NCBI GenBank assembly: GCA_902826835.1
Contig: CADEGH010000025.1
Coordinates: forward strand, 20,481-84,480
Length of the DNA stretch: 64,000 nt
From: an uncultured bacterium
GTDB taxonomy: Bacteria; Planctomycetota; GCA-002687715
Reading direction: 5' to 3'
Positions 9,323 to 17,877 of the stretch are shown one piece after another. The notes under the pieces are model-generated. The model had not been told where the DNA came from and made no database searches. It worked only from the letters and a program-made list of their open reading frames with translations. Position 1 is the first letter of the stretch; every line of letters starts with the position of its first letter. A program made the translations under genes and the position numbers.

Positions 9323-11959
9323 TCAGAGCCTAAGTGGGGAAAAGGTCCAGGTCAGGCGGAGGCCGATGGGCGAGGACGGGTCGAGGTAGGCTGCCTGGAG
9401 AGCAATTTGCGACCCCACCGGGGAAGGGGGAGCGACAAAGCCCGGCAGGGTGAATTGGCCGCCGGGAGGAGTGCCGGTTCCGGCGGCGGACAGGGTAAAG
9501 GGCGTCGCCGGCCCGAGGATCCCGAGGCCATCGATCAGGGCGACCGAGGTGGTTTGGAGGACGCCGAGCACCTGGGGCGGGGTCGTGGCGAGAACGAGGG
9601 GCTCCGCCGGGGGGACGTCGGCGATCAAGGAGAACGGAGCGAGGGGCACGCCTCCCTCGACCAAGACTGAAAATGGCTGTCCGTCCAAGATGCGTACGGG
9701 GTTGATATTGACGGTTCCGAGGTTGTCGCTCGTGCCGCACCGGAGCCCAATTGTGTTGGAGGGCGAAGCAAACCCGTTTGTCACGGAAATTGCAATTCCG
9801 CCCTCTCGGGCTCGACCAGCTACCAGTCCCGACAGTTGACAGGTGATCAGGGTGTCACTGAACACCAGGCTCTGGAGAAAGACGCCGTCGGCGTAGACGA
9901 AGGTATTGGTGGTGGAGGGCGCGAATCCGATGCCGGTCAAGGTCAGAGTGAGAGGCGGCGCACTGGCTGCCAGCGGCGTAATGGTTGAAGGAGAGACACT
10001 GAGGAGGGTTGGGGGAACGATTTGGAGCGGCGATATGTTGGAGAGATTGAGCGGGTTGAACGCCCGGACCTGCAAGGTCACAGTGCCGACGTTATTGACC
10101 ACGCTTTGGGGCGGAAAGATTCGCAGATGCGTGGAAGACAGGCGCGTGGTTCCGATCGGATTGCCGTTCACCAATACGGTGGTTCCGGGGTAGAAATTCT
10201 GACCAAATATATCCACGGTCGGGCTCAAGGCCCCCGCAATCAAGGTCGAGGGGGAAATCGAGGTGATGGTCATCGTCGGGGCGGCCACCGGGAAGGGAAA
10301 CGTGGCCTGGGGGCTGGTGCCGCCCTGACCGTTGGTCACGAGGATCTGGCCGCTCAAATTGGGAACCTGGATGAAGTTGGCCGCCAGCGTCGCGACGATT
10401 TGCTGCGAGGTGAACGATTGAATCGTGAGTGGGACGGTGTTGGAGTTGAAGAACAACCGCGTTTCGTTGTGAAATCCACTGCCGGTAACGGTAATCGTCG
10501 ATATCGGGTCGAGGGCAGTGAGCTGAGTCGGCGATATCGACGTGATGGTGGGAGTCGAATTCGAGAGGGTCAGCACGACCGGCGCGCTCGTTCCGCCGCC
10601 GGGGGCGGGGTTTTCGACGACAAGGCTGATCGTCCCGAGGGTGTTCAACGGGCTCGTGATGGTTGCTTCCAGGGCAACGTCCGAGAGGAAGTTGGTCGGG
10701 TAGACGGTTCCCGTCGTCGACTTCGCGATGCTCGATGCGACAAAACCAGTGCCTTGGAGGGTCACCACCGTCGGGGCGGTGATGACCGGAACACTCGATG
10801 GAGTCACGCTCGTGAGGATTGGGGCGGGGTTCAGCAGCGTCAAGGTGGCTGGTCCGCTGGTCCCTCCGCCCGGAGCCGGATTTTGCACGATGAGGTCGAG
10901 GGTTCCGGCGGTATTGAGTGGCCCGGTAACGGTGGCTTCGAGGGAAGTGCTCGAGAGGAAATTGGTGGGATACGTCGTGCCCCCGGCCGATTGAATGATG
11001 CTCGTTGGCACGAATCCGGAGCCTTGGAGCGTCACCATCGTCGGCGCGGTGAGGAGAGGCAAACTCGCGGGGGTTAATGCCGATACGGTGGGCTGAGGAT
11101 TCAGGATCGTGAACGTTCGGGGCTGAGTTGTCCCCCCGCCCGGGCTCGGCACGAAGACGGTCACATTCGCGGTTCCTGCGCTGGTGAGCAGATTGGCCGC
11201 CACAGTGGCGTTGAGCATGTTGCTGCTGAGGTGGATGGTGGGGAGGTTCGCGCCATTCCAGCGCACCACGGCATTGCTGAGCAGGCCGACGCCCGTCACC
11301 ACGAGGAAGGCCGGGCCGCTTCCGACTAAGGCACTATTGGGGGAGATTTGCGAGAGAATTGGAGTAGGAGCCTGAACGGTCAGGCTGCGCGAACCGGTGG
11401 TTCCCCCCCCGGGAGCCGGGGACTGCGCGGTGATGGAAAAGGTCCCGGAAGTGGCGAGGTGCGTACTCGCGAGGGCAGCAGTCAGAGTCGTGGAGGAAAC
11501 AAACGTCGTCGATAGTGCAGTGCCTTGGAATCGGGCCACGGTCGTCGGGACGAAGTTGGTCCCGGTCAGGGTCACGTTGGCACTCACGAGCCCGGCTTGA
11601 ACGATCGTGGGGCTGATGCTGCTCAGGGTTGGCGTCGGATTGGTGACCACGAACGGCAGTGCGTTGGAGAGCACGTTGCCGAGGACGCTGGTCCTTACTC
11701 TCACGTTGAAGCTGCCGGGAGTGGTCAAGAGCGTGGCCGGCACCGTGGCTTGGAGCCGGTTCGTGTTGACAAACGTCGTGGTGAGGCTTTGGGACTCCCA
11801 GCGCACGATGTTGAGTCCCGAGAATCCCGAACCGTTGAGGGTGAGGACCAGGGAACCCGACCCGGCCGGAGCCGAGTCGGGGGAGATCGAATTCAGGACC
11901 GGCTGGGCAGTCAGGCCAGCCGCCAGAGCCAGGAGGGACACAAAGTGCCGTGCGAGCAT
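9323..11959 (-). CDS. Exported protein with eight IPT/TIG repeats
   Basis: 878 residues with signal peptide (MLARHFVSLLALAAGLTAQ). About eight tandem Ig-like IPT/TIG domains of roughly 85-95 residues follow, each opening with a variant of ISPxSxxAG (NSISPDSAPAG, SSISPTIVQAG, SQISPNSALVG, SALTPASLPLL, TSVTPSSVPVI, TSISPTQLTAL, TSISPSTLIAG, LSVSPSTITPL). Repeats four and five are the most alike, suggesting recent duplication. The last 150 residues are the shared C-terminal module (IALQAAYLD...IGLRLTWTF). AGGAG lies seven bases before the ATG. IPT/TIG chains usually act as extracellular stalks or adhesins; the ligand is unknown. Confidence 0.85.
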   Translation of the reverse strand: MLARHFVSLLALAAGLTAQPVLNSISPDSAPAGSGSLVLTLNGSGFSGLNIVRWESQSLTTTFVNTNRLQATVPATLLTTPGSFNVRVRTSVLGNVLSNALPFVVTNPTPTLSSISPTIVQAGLVSANVTLTGTNFVPTTVARFQGTALSTTFVSSTTLTAALASTHLATSGTFSITAQSPAPGGGTTGSRSLTVQAPTPILSQISPNSALVGSGPAFLVVTGVGLLSNAVVRWNGANLPTIHLSSNMLNATVAANLLTSAGTANVTVFVPSPGGGTTQPRTFTILNPQPTVSALTPASLPLLTAPTMVTLQGSGFVPTSIIQSAGGTTYPTNFLSSTSLEATVTGPLNTAGTLDLIVQNPAPGGGTSGPATLTLLNPAPILTSVTPSSVPVITAPTVVTLQGTGFVASSIAKSTTGTVYPTNFLSDVALEATITSPLNTLGTISLVVENPAPGGGTSAPVVLTLSNSTPTITSISPTQLTALDPISTITVTGSGFHNETRLFFNSNTVPLTIQSFTSQQIVATLAANFIQVPNLSGQILVTNGQGGTSPQATFPFPVAAPTMTITSISPSTLIAGALSPTVDIFGQNFYPGTTVLVNGNPIGTTRLSSTHLRIFPPQSVVNNVGTVTLQVRAFNPLNLSNISPLQIVPPTLLSVSPSTITPLAASAPPLTLTLTGIGFAPSTTNTFVYADGVFLQSLVFSDTLITCQLSGLVAGRAREGGIAISVTNGFASPSNTIGLRCGTSDNLGTVNINPVRILDGQPFSVLVEGGVPLAPFSLIADVPPAEPLVLATTPPQVLGVLQTTSVALIDGLGILGPATPFTLSAAGTGTPPGGQFTLPGFVAPPSPVGSQIALQAAYLDPSSPIGLRLTWTFSPLRL

Positions 11960-12140
11960 GGAGGAACTCCTGTCTTCCAGGAGGCTCGAACGGGTCCTGA
12001 GTTACGCGCCGAGTACGGAAAATTCCCCATGCCCCGCTGGGGGTCGGGGCGGCGGATGCGCCGCCCTGCGTTAGATGCTCGGAGTCACAGAGTCGGATCT
12101 CTCGATCTGGGACTTGCTAACCCGACTCGATCGGTGGCGG

Positions 12141-12168
12141 GTGGATCAGGCGATCCGCGCTCCCATGA
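12141..12168 (+). repeat. Diverged copy of right-edge palindromic repeat
   Basis: The 28 bases match the repeat at 63961-63988 at about 23 positions. Both share GATCCGCG, then a pyrimidine, then TCCCATG after a GGATC-NGGN half-palindrome. It is the only other copy I could find in the window, 52 kb from the cluster at the right edge. Confidence 0.5.
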
Positions 12169-12255
12169 GGAAGACCTCGGCTCAATCCAACCGGGGGAGT
12201 TGCGATCGATGGAGGCGCGGGGACACTTCGGTGGATTCGGTCAATGCTCGTGGCT

Positions 12256-12273
12256 GGGCTAACCCGAAGTTCC
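12256..12273 (+). repeat. IS left terminal inverted repeat
   Basis: GGGCTAACCCGAAGTTCC. It matches the reverse complement of 14209-14226 at 16 of 18 positions; the inner 11 bases are identical. Confidence 0.75.
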
Positions 12274-12388
12274 GGGCTCCAAATTGCCGTAACTCGATTC
12301 TCGGCAACGAGTTGAATGCGATTTTGGGGGTGAAAGTGTAGCCAGTAACATGACTTATTACTTCTTAAGAATTGTTTAGAATGCTCTG

Positions 12389-14140
12389 ATGACGCGGCAA
12401 ACTGGGGCCATGCACGGGGCCAAGATCGAGGTGCGACGCAAGGGCAAGGTCTACACCTCCCATCTCCTACGCCGTTCCTACCGAGTCGGGAAACAGGTCA
12501 AGCACCAAACCCTCGGCAATCTCTCTCATCTCCCCGACCATCTCATTGACATCGTCAGGCGAGGCCTGCGCGGAGAGGCCGTCGCACTCGCTCGCGACGA
12601 CTTCGAGATCACACGATCGCTTCCGCACGGGCATGTCGCCGCCGTCCTCGGTTCACTGCGCCATCTCGAATTGGACAAAATCATCGCGCCACGGCGTAGC
12701 CGAGAGCGCGATCTTGTGCTCGCCATGATCGTGTCCCGAATTATCGAGGCTCAGTCGAAGCTCGACACGACGCGAGGGCTTCGAATCGAGACCAGGAGGA
12801 GCACTCTCGGTGAAATGCTCGAGCTTGGCGATGTGGACGAAGACGAGCTCTACGCCGCCATGGATTGGCTCCTCAAGCGCCAAGACGGAATCCAGCAGGC
12901 GCTCGCGAAGCGCCATCTCGTCAATGGATCTCTCGTCCTCTACGACGTGTCATCGAGTTACTTCGAAGGTCGCTGCTGCCCATTGGCCAAACTGGGCCAT
13001 TCTCGCGACGGCAAGAAGGAAAACCTCCAGATTGTCTACGGCCTTCTTTGCGACGAGGACGGATGCCCGATCGCGATCGAAGTCTTCGAGGGCAATACGG
13101 GTGACCCGAAGACAGTCGCATCCCAGATTCGCAAGCTGAAAGACCAGTTCGGACTCAAGCAAGTCGTCATCGTCGGCGATCGCGGAATGCTGACCGACGC
13201 TCGAATCCGGGAGGACCTCGAACCGGTTGGTGGGGTGGATTGGATCACGGCTCTCCGGTCGCCAGCGATCCGGCGCCTCTTCGATGCCGGGTGCATCGAT
13301 CGATCACTCTTCGACGAGCGTGACCTCGCTGAGATCACGTCCCCGGACCACCCCGGCGAGCGGCTCGTCGTGTGCAGGAACCCCTTGCTCGCCGAAGAGA
13401 GAACGCGCAACCGCGAAGCGCTGCTCAGGGCAACCGAGGTGCACCTGGATCGCGTCGTGGCGGCGACGCAGCGGCGCGGTCGTGGGCGCCTGCGAGGGAA
13501 GGAGCGCATCGGTATTCGAGCCGGAAAGCTGCTCTCCCGTTACAAAATGGAGAAGCACTTTCTGACCAGGATCGAGGACGAGTCATTCTCCTACGAAAGG
13601 AACATCGCCTCCATCGAGGAGGAGCAGCGCCTTGACGGTTTCTACGTCATCCGAACAAAACTGCCGAAAGCCCGGATGAAGTCGGACGAGATCGTCCGAA
13701 CCTACAAACGACTGTCGCGCGTCGAACGCGCCTTTCGGTCGCTGAAGACCGTGGATCTCAAGGTCCGCCCGATCTTCCACTACAAAGAAGATCGAGTGCG
13801 CTCGCACGTGTTCCTGTGCATGCTTGCGTACTACGTCGAGTGGAACATGAGGAAATCCCTTGCGCCTCTCCTCTTCGACGACGAAGCCCCGATGGAGCAG
13901 TCATCCCCAGTCGCTCAGGCGCAGCGCTCGCACGCTGCCCGCGAGAAGGCAGCAACGAAGAAGAACGCGGATGGCGTGCCCGTGGAGAGCTTCCAGAGCA
14001 TGCTGCGAAATCTGGCCACACTTGCCCGCAACCGAGTCCGATCGAAGGGAACCGAGGCGGGAGAATTCGAGATGACCACGACTCCTACTGGATACCAGAT
14101 GAACGCCTTGGAGCTCTTGGGTCTGGCGGGATCGCTGTAG
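12389..14140 (+). CDS. IS1634-type (IS4-like DDE) transposase
   Basis: A 583-residue DDE transposase. N-terminal region MHGAKIEVRRKGKVYTSHLLRRSYR with the LGNLS element is typical of IS1634/IS1549 enzymes. Catalytic candidates are Asp in YDVSSSYFEG (about residue 185), Asp in VGDRGMLT (about 263) and Glu in VERAFRSLK (about 445, the Y-(2)-R-(3)-E-(6)-K-like signature), followed by HVFLCMLAYYVEWNM. Translation could begin at ATG 12389 or eight residues later at MHGAK. The reading frame is uninterrupted and both inverted ends are present, so the element looks capable of moving. Confidence 0.92.
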   Translation: MTRQTGAMHGAKIEVRRKGKVYTSHLLRRSYRVGKQVKHQTLGNLSHLPDHLIDIVRRGLRGEAVALARDDFEITRSLPHGHVAAVLGSLRHLELDKIIAPRRSRERDLVLAMIVSRIIEAQSKLDTTRGLRIETRRSTLGEMLELGDVDEDELYAAMDWLLKRQDGIQQALAKRHLVNGSLVLYDVSSSYFEGRCCPLAKLGHSRDGKKENLQIVYGLLCDEDGCPIAIEVFEGNTGDPKTVASQIRKLKDQFGLKQVVIVGDRGMLTDARIREDLEPVGGVDWITALRSPAIRRLFDAGCIDRSLFDERDLAEITSPDHPGERLVVCRNPLLAEERTRNREALLRATEVHLDRVVAATQRRGRGRLRGKERIGIRAGKLLSRYKMEKHFLTRIEDESFSYERNIASIEEEQRLDGFYVIRTKLPKARMKSDEIVRTYKRLSRVERAFRSLKTVDLKVRPIFHYKEDRVRSHVFLCMLAYYVEWNMRKSLAPLLFDDEAPMEQSSPVAQAQRSHAAREKAATKKNADGVPVESFQSMLRNLATLARNRVRSKGTEAGEFEMTTTPTGYQMNALELLGLAGSL

Positions 14141-14208
14141 CCAGACGACGCCGACGTGACGGGACTCGAAACCGAGATCCCGCAAGGAGTTACGTCGAGT
14201 CAACTCGG

Positions 14209-14226
14209 GGAACTTCGGGCTAACCC
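14209..14226 (-). repeat. IS right terminal inverted repeat
   Basis: GGAACTTCGGGCTAACCC on the plus strand; inverted partner of 12256-12273. Note that GGGCTAACCCGA (14217-14228) is also a direct repeat of 12256-12267, because the outer part is itself nearly palindromic. Confidence 0.75.
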
Positions 14227-14247
14227 GAGGCGCTTGAGCACAGAGAG

Positions 14248-16344
14248 CTATTGCCCGATCACGAGGCGGAGGGCGTTGGAGAGGGCGAAGCCGCCGGTTT
14301 CGAGCACGATGGCTTGGAAGTCGAGGCCGAGGCAGAGGGCAGCCGGGTCATTGGGGAGGGACGTGGAGAAGGTCCATCCGCCATTGGCGTCGAGAGTCGG
14401 AGCGGAGAAGAGGGCGAGCGACGGGAGGGTGAGCTGGACGAGGCAGCCGCCGCCGAGATCGGTGGGAGTGCCGAGCGTTCCCGCAAAGACTTGGGCCATC
14501 GCTCCGGGCTCGGCACCACTCAAGGTCATGGTGAACATCTGGCCGATGGTGGGGGCGTTTGCGGCGAGCGAGGGCGCGAGGGTGCCACAGCCGGCTCCGA
14601 CCATCTGGACGATGGGCGCGGAGTTGGCGCACGCCGTCGAGAACTGACCTTGGCTCAGGTTCCAGTACGTGCCTGACGCGCTCGTTTGCAACTTCGTAGC
14701 GCGCACCATGTAGTGGGCAGTGAGGGTCGGAGTCGTCGCGTCCAGATACGTGGTGCCGACCTCGGGGGCCGTGGTCAATCGGACGAACGGTCCCGCGGCC
14801 GAGCTCGCACGGTAGACGTGGTATCCGTCGACCGAATCCGTCGATGCCGTCCAGCTCAACGAGGCGAGAGGGCCGACCGCCGTGGCGGTCAGATTCGTCG
14901 GAGGACCGAGAACGTGTTGGCGCAGCGTGGGATCCCCCATCAGCGCGATGTGAATTCCCCTCGTGCCGACGCCTCCGACGGTGGTGTCGTTTTGACTGTA
15001 GCGGGCGGCCGCTCCGATCGGATCGCCCATTCCCATCATGTGGAAAGACCAATGCGGACGTCCGGCCCAGCACGAAGTGAGAGTCCACCCCGAACAAAGC
15101 GGGGCGCGGAGGAAATTGTTCGCACTGTCCCAGTCGCCAAAGTAGCTCCCGAACAGGATCGTGAAGATGTTGCGATTGGCGCTCGTCGTGAAGTCCGTGG
15201 TCGTCCCGATACCGCCGGCACTTTGGTAGCTGCCGCCACCGCAGCCGTACGACCACTGGTGTCCGGGTCCGACAGGAGTGTTCAGCGTCGTGAAGTAGTC
15301 AGCCGCAGTGACGTTCGCGGGGCCGAGGAGAGAGCTGAAGTTGCGCCATCCGCTGGCCGAGAATGCTTCCCCCCCGAAGTACCCGAAATTGTCGTCGATG
15401 ACGGCCTGCTCGGCGGGGGCAATCACCTTATGGCGGTAATCGTGGTTCTTATCGAGGTAGTTCTGGAGCAGGGTCAACTCGCTCGCGGCGAAGGTGGTCA
15501 TGTTCGCGAAGTCAACGCGACCGACCCACAAATCGACGTCACTCGGGACGGCCGATTGGTCGAACTTCCCGTCGCCGGGGATGTTTCGGTTCTCGATTCG
15601 CGAGGCTCCCGTCACGTTGACACTCGCGTCGGTCCACGGCCCGTCGAATTCCCCGTAGTAAACGTCAGCCGCCCACGCGCCGAGGTGGTCCGGGACGTGC
15701 CCGTCCGGAGCGATCTGGCCGGAATAGGGGACCGGGACCCGGCCCAGGAGGAATACGGCGCGCACATTTGCGGGGTCCGCCGCTCGCTCGGCAGCCAGCA
15801 GCGCCTTGACATTGGCCGCAGTTTGGGTCGGCAGCACGTCGATGCGAACCACTCTCCAGCCATCCCCCGTGAGATCGCGAATCAGTCGGTCCAATCTCGA
15901 GCCCAAGCCGGCCGCCTTGGTCGCATCGACGACCAGGAGCAACTTGCCGCGATCGTGGATTGCGGGACTCTCAATCCCACTCGCCACGATGCCGATGCCA
16001 AACGGGCTTCCATTCTTGTCGACCCGATACTCGTAGCGGGTGCCCGGTACGACCAGGCTGTCGCTGTAGCCGGTGGCGGCGGCGCCCCCCGGCACGGTCT
16101 GGGCGGTTCCCCAGGTGGGGGCGCCGAGGATTCGCTTCGCGACGGTGTATCCCGTCGCCGTGGCATCGGCCGGCCAAGCGAGGGTGATGGACGGAGGCGA
16201 CACACTCACGGTCGCGGTGACTCGGACCGCGCGCTGTTGCGCCGTTTGGGCGATCGCGGGCCCCATCATGGCGACCATGACAAGCAGCACCGCCGGAAGA
16301 GAAGGCCGATTCGAGGGATGCCAAGGGGTCGAGGGCGTGGACAT
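14248..16344 (-). CDS. Exported gingipain-fold (C25-like) protein with FN3 domains
   Basis: 698 residues. The start MSTPSTPWHPSNRPS at 16344 is chosen because it leads into a signal peptide ending PAIAQ; more upstream starts run through atypical sequence. Domain order: fibronectin III (about 35-125), a caspase-hemoglobinase-like domain (about 130-470; GKLLLVVDATKA, VRAVFLLGRVPVPY, DLWVGRVDFANM, ILFGSYFGDWD, HIALMGDPTLR), a second fibronectin III (about 480-570) and the shared C-terminal module ending FALSNALRL. Where active gingipains have GHG and a catalytic Cys, this protein reads GCGGG and FGSYF. It may therefore be a non-proteolytic or altered member. Lies just outside the IS right end. 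Confidence 0.7.
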   Translation of the reverse strand: MSTPSTPWHPSNRPSLPAVLLVMVAMMGPAIAQTAQQRAVRVTATVSVSPPSITLAWPADATATGYTVAKRILGAPTWGTAQTVPGGAAATGYSDSLVVPGTRYEYRVDKNGSPFGIGIVASGIESPAIHDRGKLLLVVDATKAAGLGSRLDRLIRDLTGDGWRVVRIDVLPTQTAANVKALLAAERAADPANVRAVFLLGRVPVPYSGQIAPDGHVPDHLGAWAADVYYGEFDGPWTDASVNVTGASRIENRNIPGDGKFDQSAVPSDVDLWVGRVDFANMTTFAASELTLLQNYLDKNHDYRHKVIAPAEQAVIDDNFGYFGGEAFSASGWRNFSSLLGPANVTAADYFTTLNTPVGPGHQWSYGCGGGSYQSAGGIGTTTDFTTSANRNIFTILFGSYFGDWDSANNFLRAPLCSGWTLTSCWAGRPHWSFHMMGMGDPIGAAARYSQNDTTVGGVGTRGIHIALMGDPTLRQHVLGPPTNLTATAVGPLASLSWTASTDSVDGYHVYRASSAAGPFVRLTTAPEVGTTYLDATTPTLTAHYMVRATKLQTSASGTYWNLSQGQFSTACANSAPIVQMVGAGCGTLAPSLAANAPTIGQMFTMTLSGAEPGAMAQVFAGTLGTPTDLGGGCLVQLTLPSLALFSAPTLDANGGWTFSTSLPNDPAALCLGLDFQAIVLETGGFALSNALRLVIGQ

Positions 16345-16508
16345 GCCCGAGAGTTTAGCGTTCGATCGTGGCGGCGTGTGCCTGGAAGCAGAGAAAGCCG
16401 TCAGGTTGCGTGGCTTTGGGTGGGACTGGTTACAGCCCAGGCGGCTCCAGCCGCGCTTCACCCCTTCGATACGAGGTCCGCTCAGGCCATCGAAAGCGCC
16501 GGGCGGAA

Positions 16509-16537
16509 TTGACAGGAACCCGGGGTCGTGGTGCGAT
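16509..16537 (+). promoter_or_regulatory. Candidate sigma-70-like promoter
   Basis: A perfect TTGACA at 16509-16514 and, after 17 bases, TGCGAT at 16532-16537, placing transcription start about 18 bases before the ATG at 16562. The -35 is strong but the -10 matches poorly, so this is tentative. Confidence 0.3.
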
Positions 16538-16561
16538 TGTCCTCGCTCCGAAGGATCCTCC

Positions 16562-17863
16562 ATGCACTCCACCCATCGACTTCTCTCGACCATCCTGGTT
16601 GTCGTGTCCTCTTTGTCGGCCCAATCCGAAAAACTCCCGCTCCGCGTGCTGTTCATCGGGGAGGCCGGGCACGAGGCCCGCACCGAGGACTTTGTCGCCT
16701 TCCTTGCGACGCGATTCGCGGTGGTCCAAGCCGTGACCCACGCCACGGTGCCGTCGGATGTCCAAACGTCGGCTGACGTCGTGCTCCTCGATTGGAACCA
16801 AGGCGAAAAGACGCAGTTGCCACCGCCTTCCTGTCCGCTGGGCCTCCGGGCACAATGGAAGACGCCGACGGTACTCCTCGGGAGTGCGGGGTTGTTCGTC
16901 GCCTGCATTTGGAAGGTGAATGGCGGTTCCGGGTGAACCTGCTTGGCGCCCATCGCGTACGGGCTACGCGATCATCCGGTGTTCACGACTCCGTTTATTC
17001 TCGAACGAGCTCCGGTGCGTCGTCCGGTCCCGGAGGATTGGGCCAGCGAATTGAAGGAAACCGAGATCGACAGTTACCCACTCGTGGCGGACCCGTCCGG
17101 GCATCCGGCCGGCTGGACGAGTTACACGACAAGCATACTTGAGTCACCGGAGTGCGAGATCATCTGCGGCGGCGTGAATACCAAGACCGCCGCGGCCGCC
17201 GCGGTGTGGCGCCAAGGAAATCTCCTCCACTTCGGCTTTCAGTGTGCACCCTCCGAAATGAACGAATTCGGACGCGGCCTGCTCGTCAATTCCATCGCCT
17301 ACATCGCCCGGTTCCGTCAGGATCGACCTATTGGGATGACCGAATCGGTATTCGTGAAGGAGCGAGTCGCGCCTCCTTCGGCGCGCCTCCTGAGTCGAGG
17401 AGTCCCCTCCGAACTCCAACTCGAGGTGTGGTTTGACGAGTCCTTCTCCGCGCCACGGAAAGCCGCTGCGGGTGGACTCGATGCGTGGCGGGCCTGGGTC
17501 GAGGCGGAAGCGCCCTTCTTGAGCCCCAATGCCGAGGGATACCTGGTGCACGATCCCGATCTATCCGCGCTCGGAGTGCCACTGCGAGACCCTCGGCTCT
17601 TCGACGCGTTGATTCAAGGCTTGACTTCGGGTGGCGAACCCGCGCAGCGTGCCTTCCGAATCTTGCATCGTTACTTCACGGCGGGGCCGCTCGATTCCCA
17701 CTTCGAGCATGCGCTCGCCGCTTGGAAGCCGTGGCTCGTTCGCAATCGGCACTTCCTGTTCTTCTCCGAAACCGGCGGCTATCGCTGGTATGTCGACCAC
17801 CTCGCACAATCCCGCGGGACCGCTTCTGCTCATCTCCCTGGTCCGGCTCGGGCGGACCGTTAG
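16562..17863 (+). CDS. ThuA-like exported protein with in-frame UGA (candidate selenoprotein or disrupted gene)
   Basis: One continuous frame of 433 codons is interrupted only by TGA at 16934-16936 (codon 125). The first part has a signal peptide (MHSTHRLLSTILVVVSSLSAQ) and a Rossmann-like ThuA/glutamine-amidotransferase-like core (RVLFIGEAGHEARTEDF, ADVVLLDWNQ). The frame continues after TGA as TCLAPIAYGLRDHPVF with no frameshift, giving GGSG-stop-TCL; a Cys would fit naturally at the stop. AAGGA precedes the start. A perfect 8-bp hairpin begins 15 bases after the TGA. Options are selenocysteine, a fresh nonsense mutation or a sequencing error. The C-terminal half (from about residue 230) has no domain I recognise. 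Function is probably related to the ThuA fold but unproven. Confidence 0.6.
16952..16972 (+). other. SECIS-like hairpin downstream of in-frame UGA
   Basis: ATCGCGTA (16952-16959) and TACGCGAT (16965-16972) are perfect 8-bp arms around the loop CGGGC. The apical loop starts 23 bases after the UGA and has G at its second position. Both features fall within what is known of bacterial SECIS elements (loop 16-37 bases from the UGA, G in the first two loop positions). The hairpin lies inside coding sequence, as bacterial SECIS elements do. Confidence 0.4.
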
Positions 17864-17877
17864 CGAGCCCGCGGCAA

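Larger units (their letters stand above)
11960..12388. other. Intergenic region with repeat copy and IS left end
   Basis: 429 bases with no credible gene. It holds the promoter side of the IPT/TIG gene, a diverged copy of the dispersed palindromic repeat (12141-12168) and the left end of the insertion sequence (from 12256). The last 80 bases are markedly AT-richer than the surroundings; TAGAAT at 12377-12382 could be a -10 box for the transposase but no good -35 is present. Confidence 0.6.
12256..14226 (+). mobile_element. Insertion sequence, IS1634-type, apparently intact
   Basis: A single transposase gene is flanked by matching ends. CCCGAAGTTCC at 12263-12273 is repeated inverted at 14209-14219. 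Extending outward, 16 of 18 bases of GGGYTARCCCGAAGTTCC match between ends. A subterminal CGTAACTC occurs at the identical offset of 25 bases from each tip. CTAA directly follows each tip outward (12259-12262 and 14220-14223), a possible target duplication; alternatively the whole GGGCTAACCC belongs to the inverted repeats. The element is about 1.96 kb and sits between two convergent exported-protein genes. Confidence 0.8.

Noticed and set aside
16943..17863. Second half of the ThuA-like gene as an independent gene starting downstream of the UGA
   Set aside because: No convincing start or ribosome site; the frame is continuous with the upstream half and the sequence directly after the UGA looks like mid-domain.
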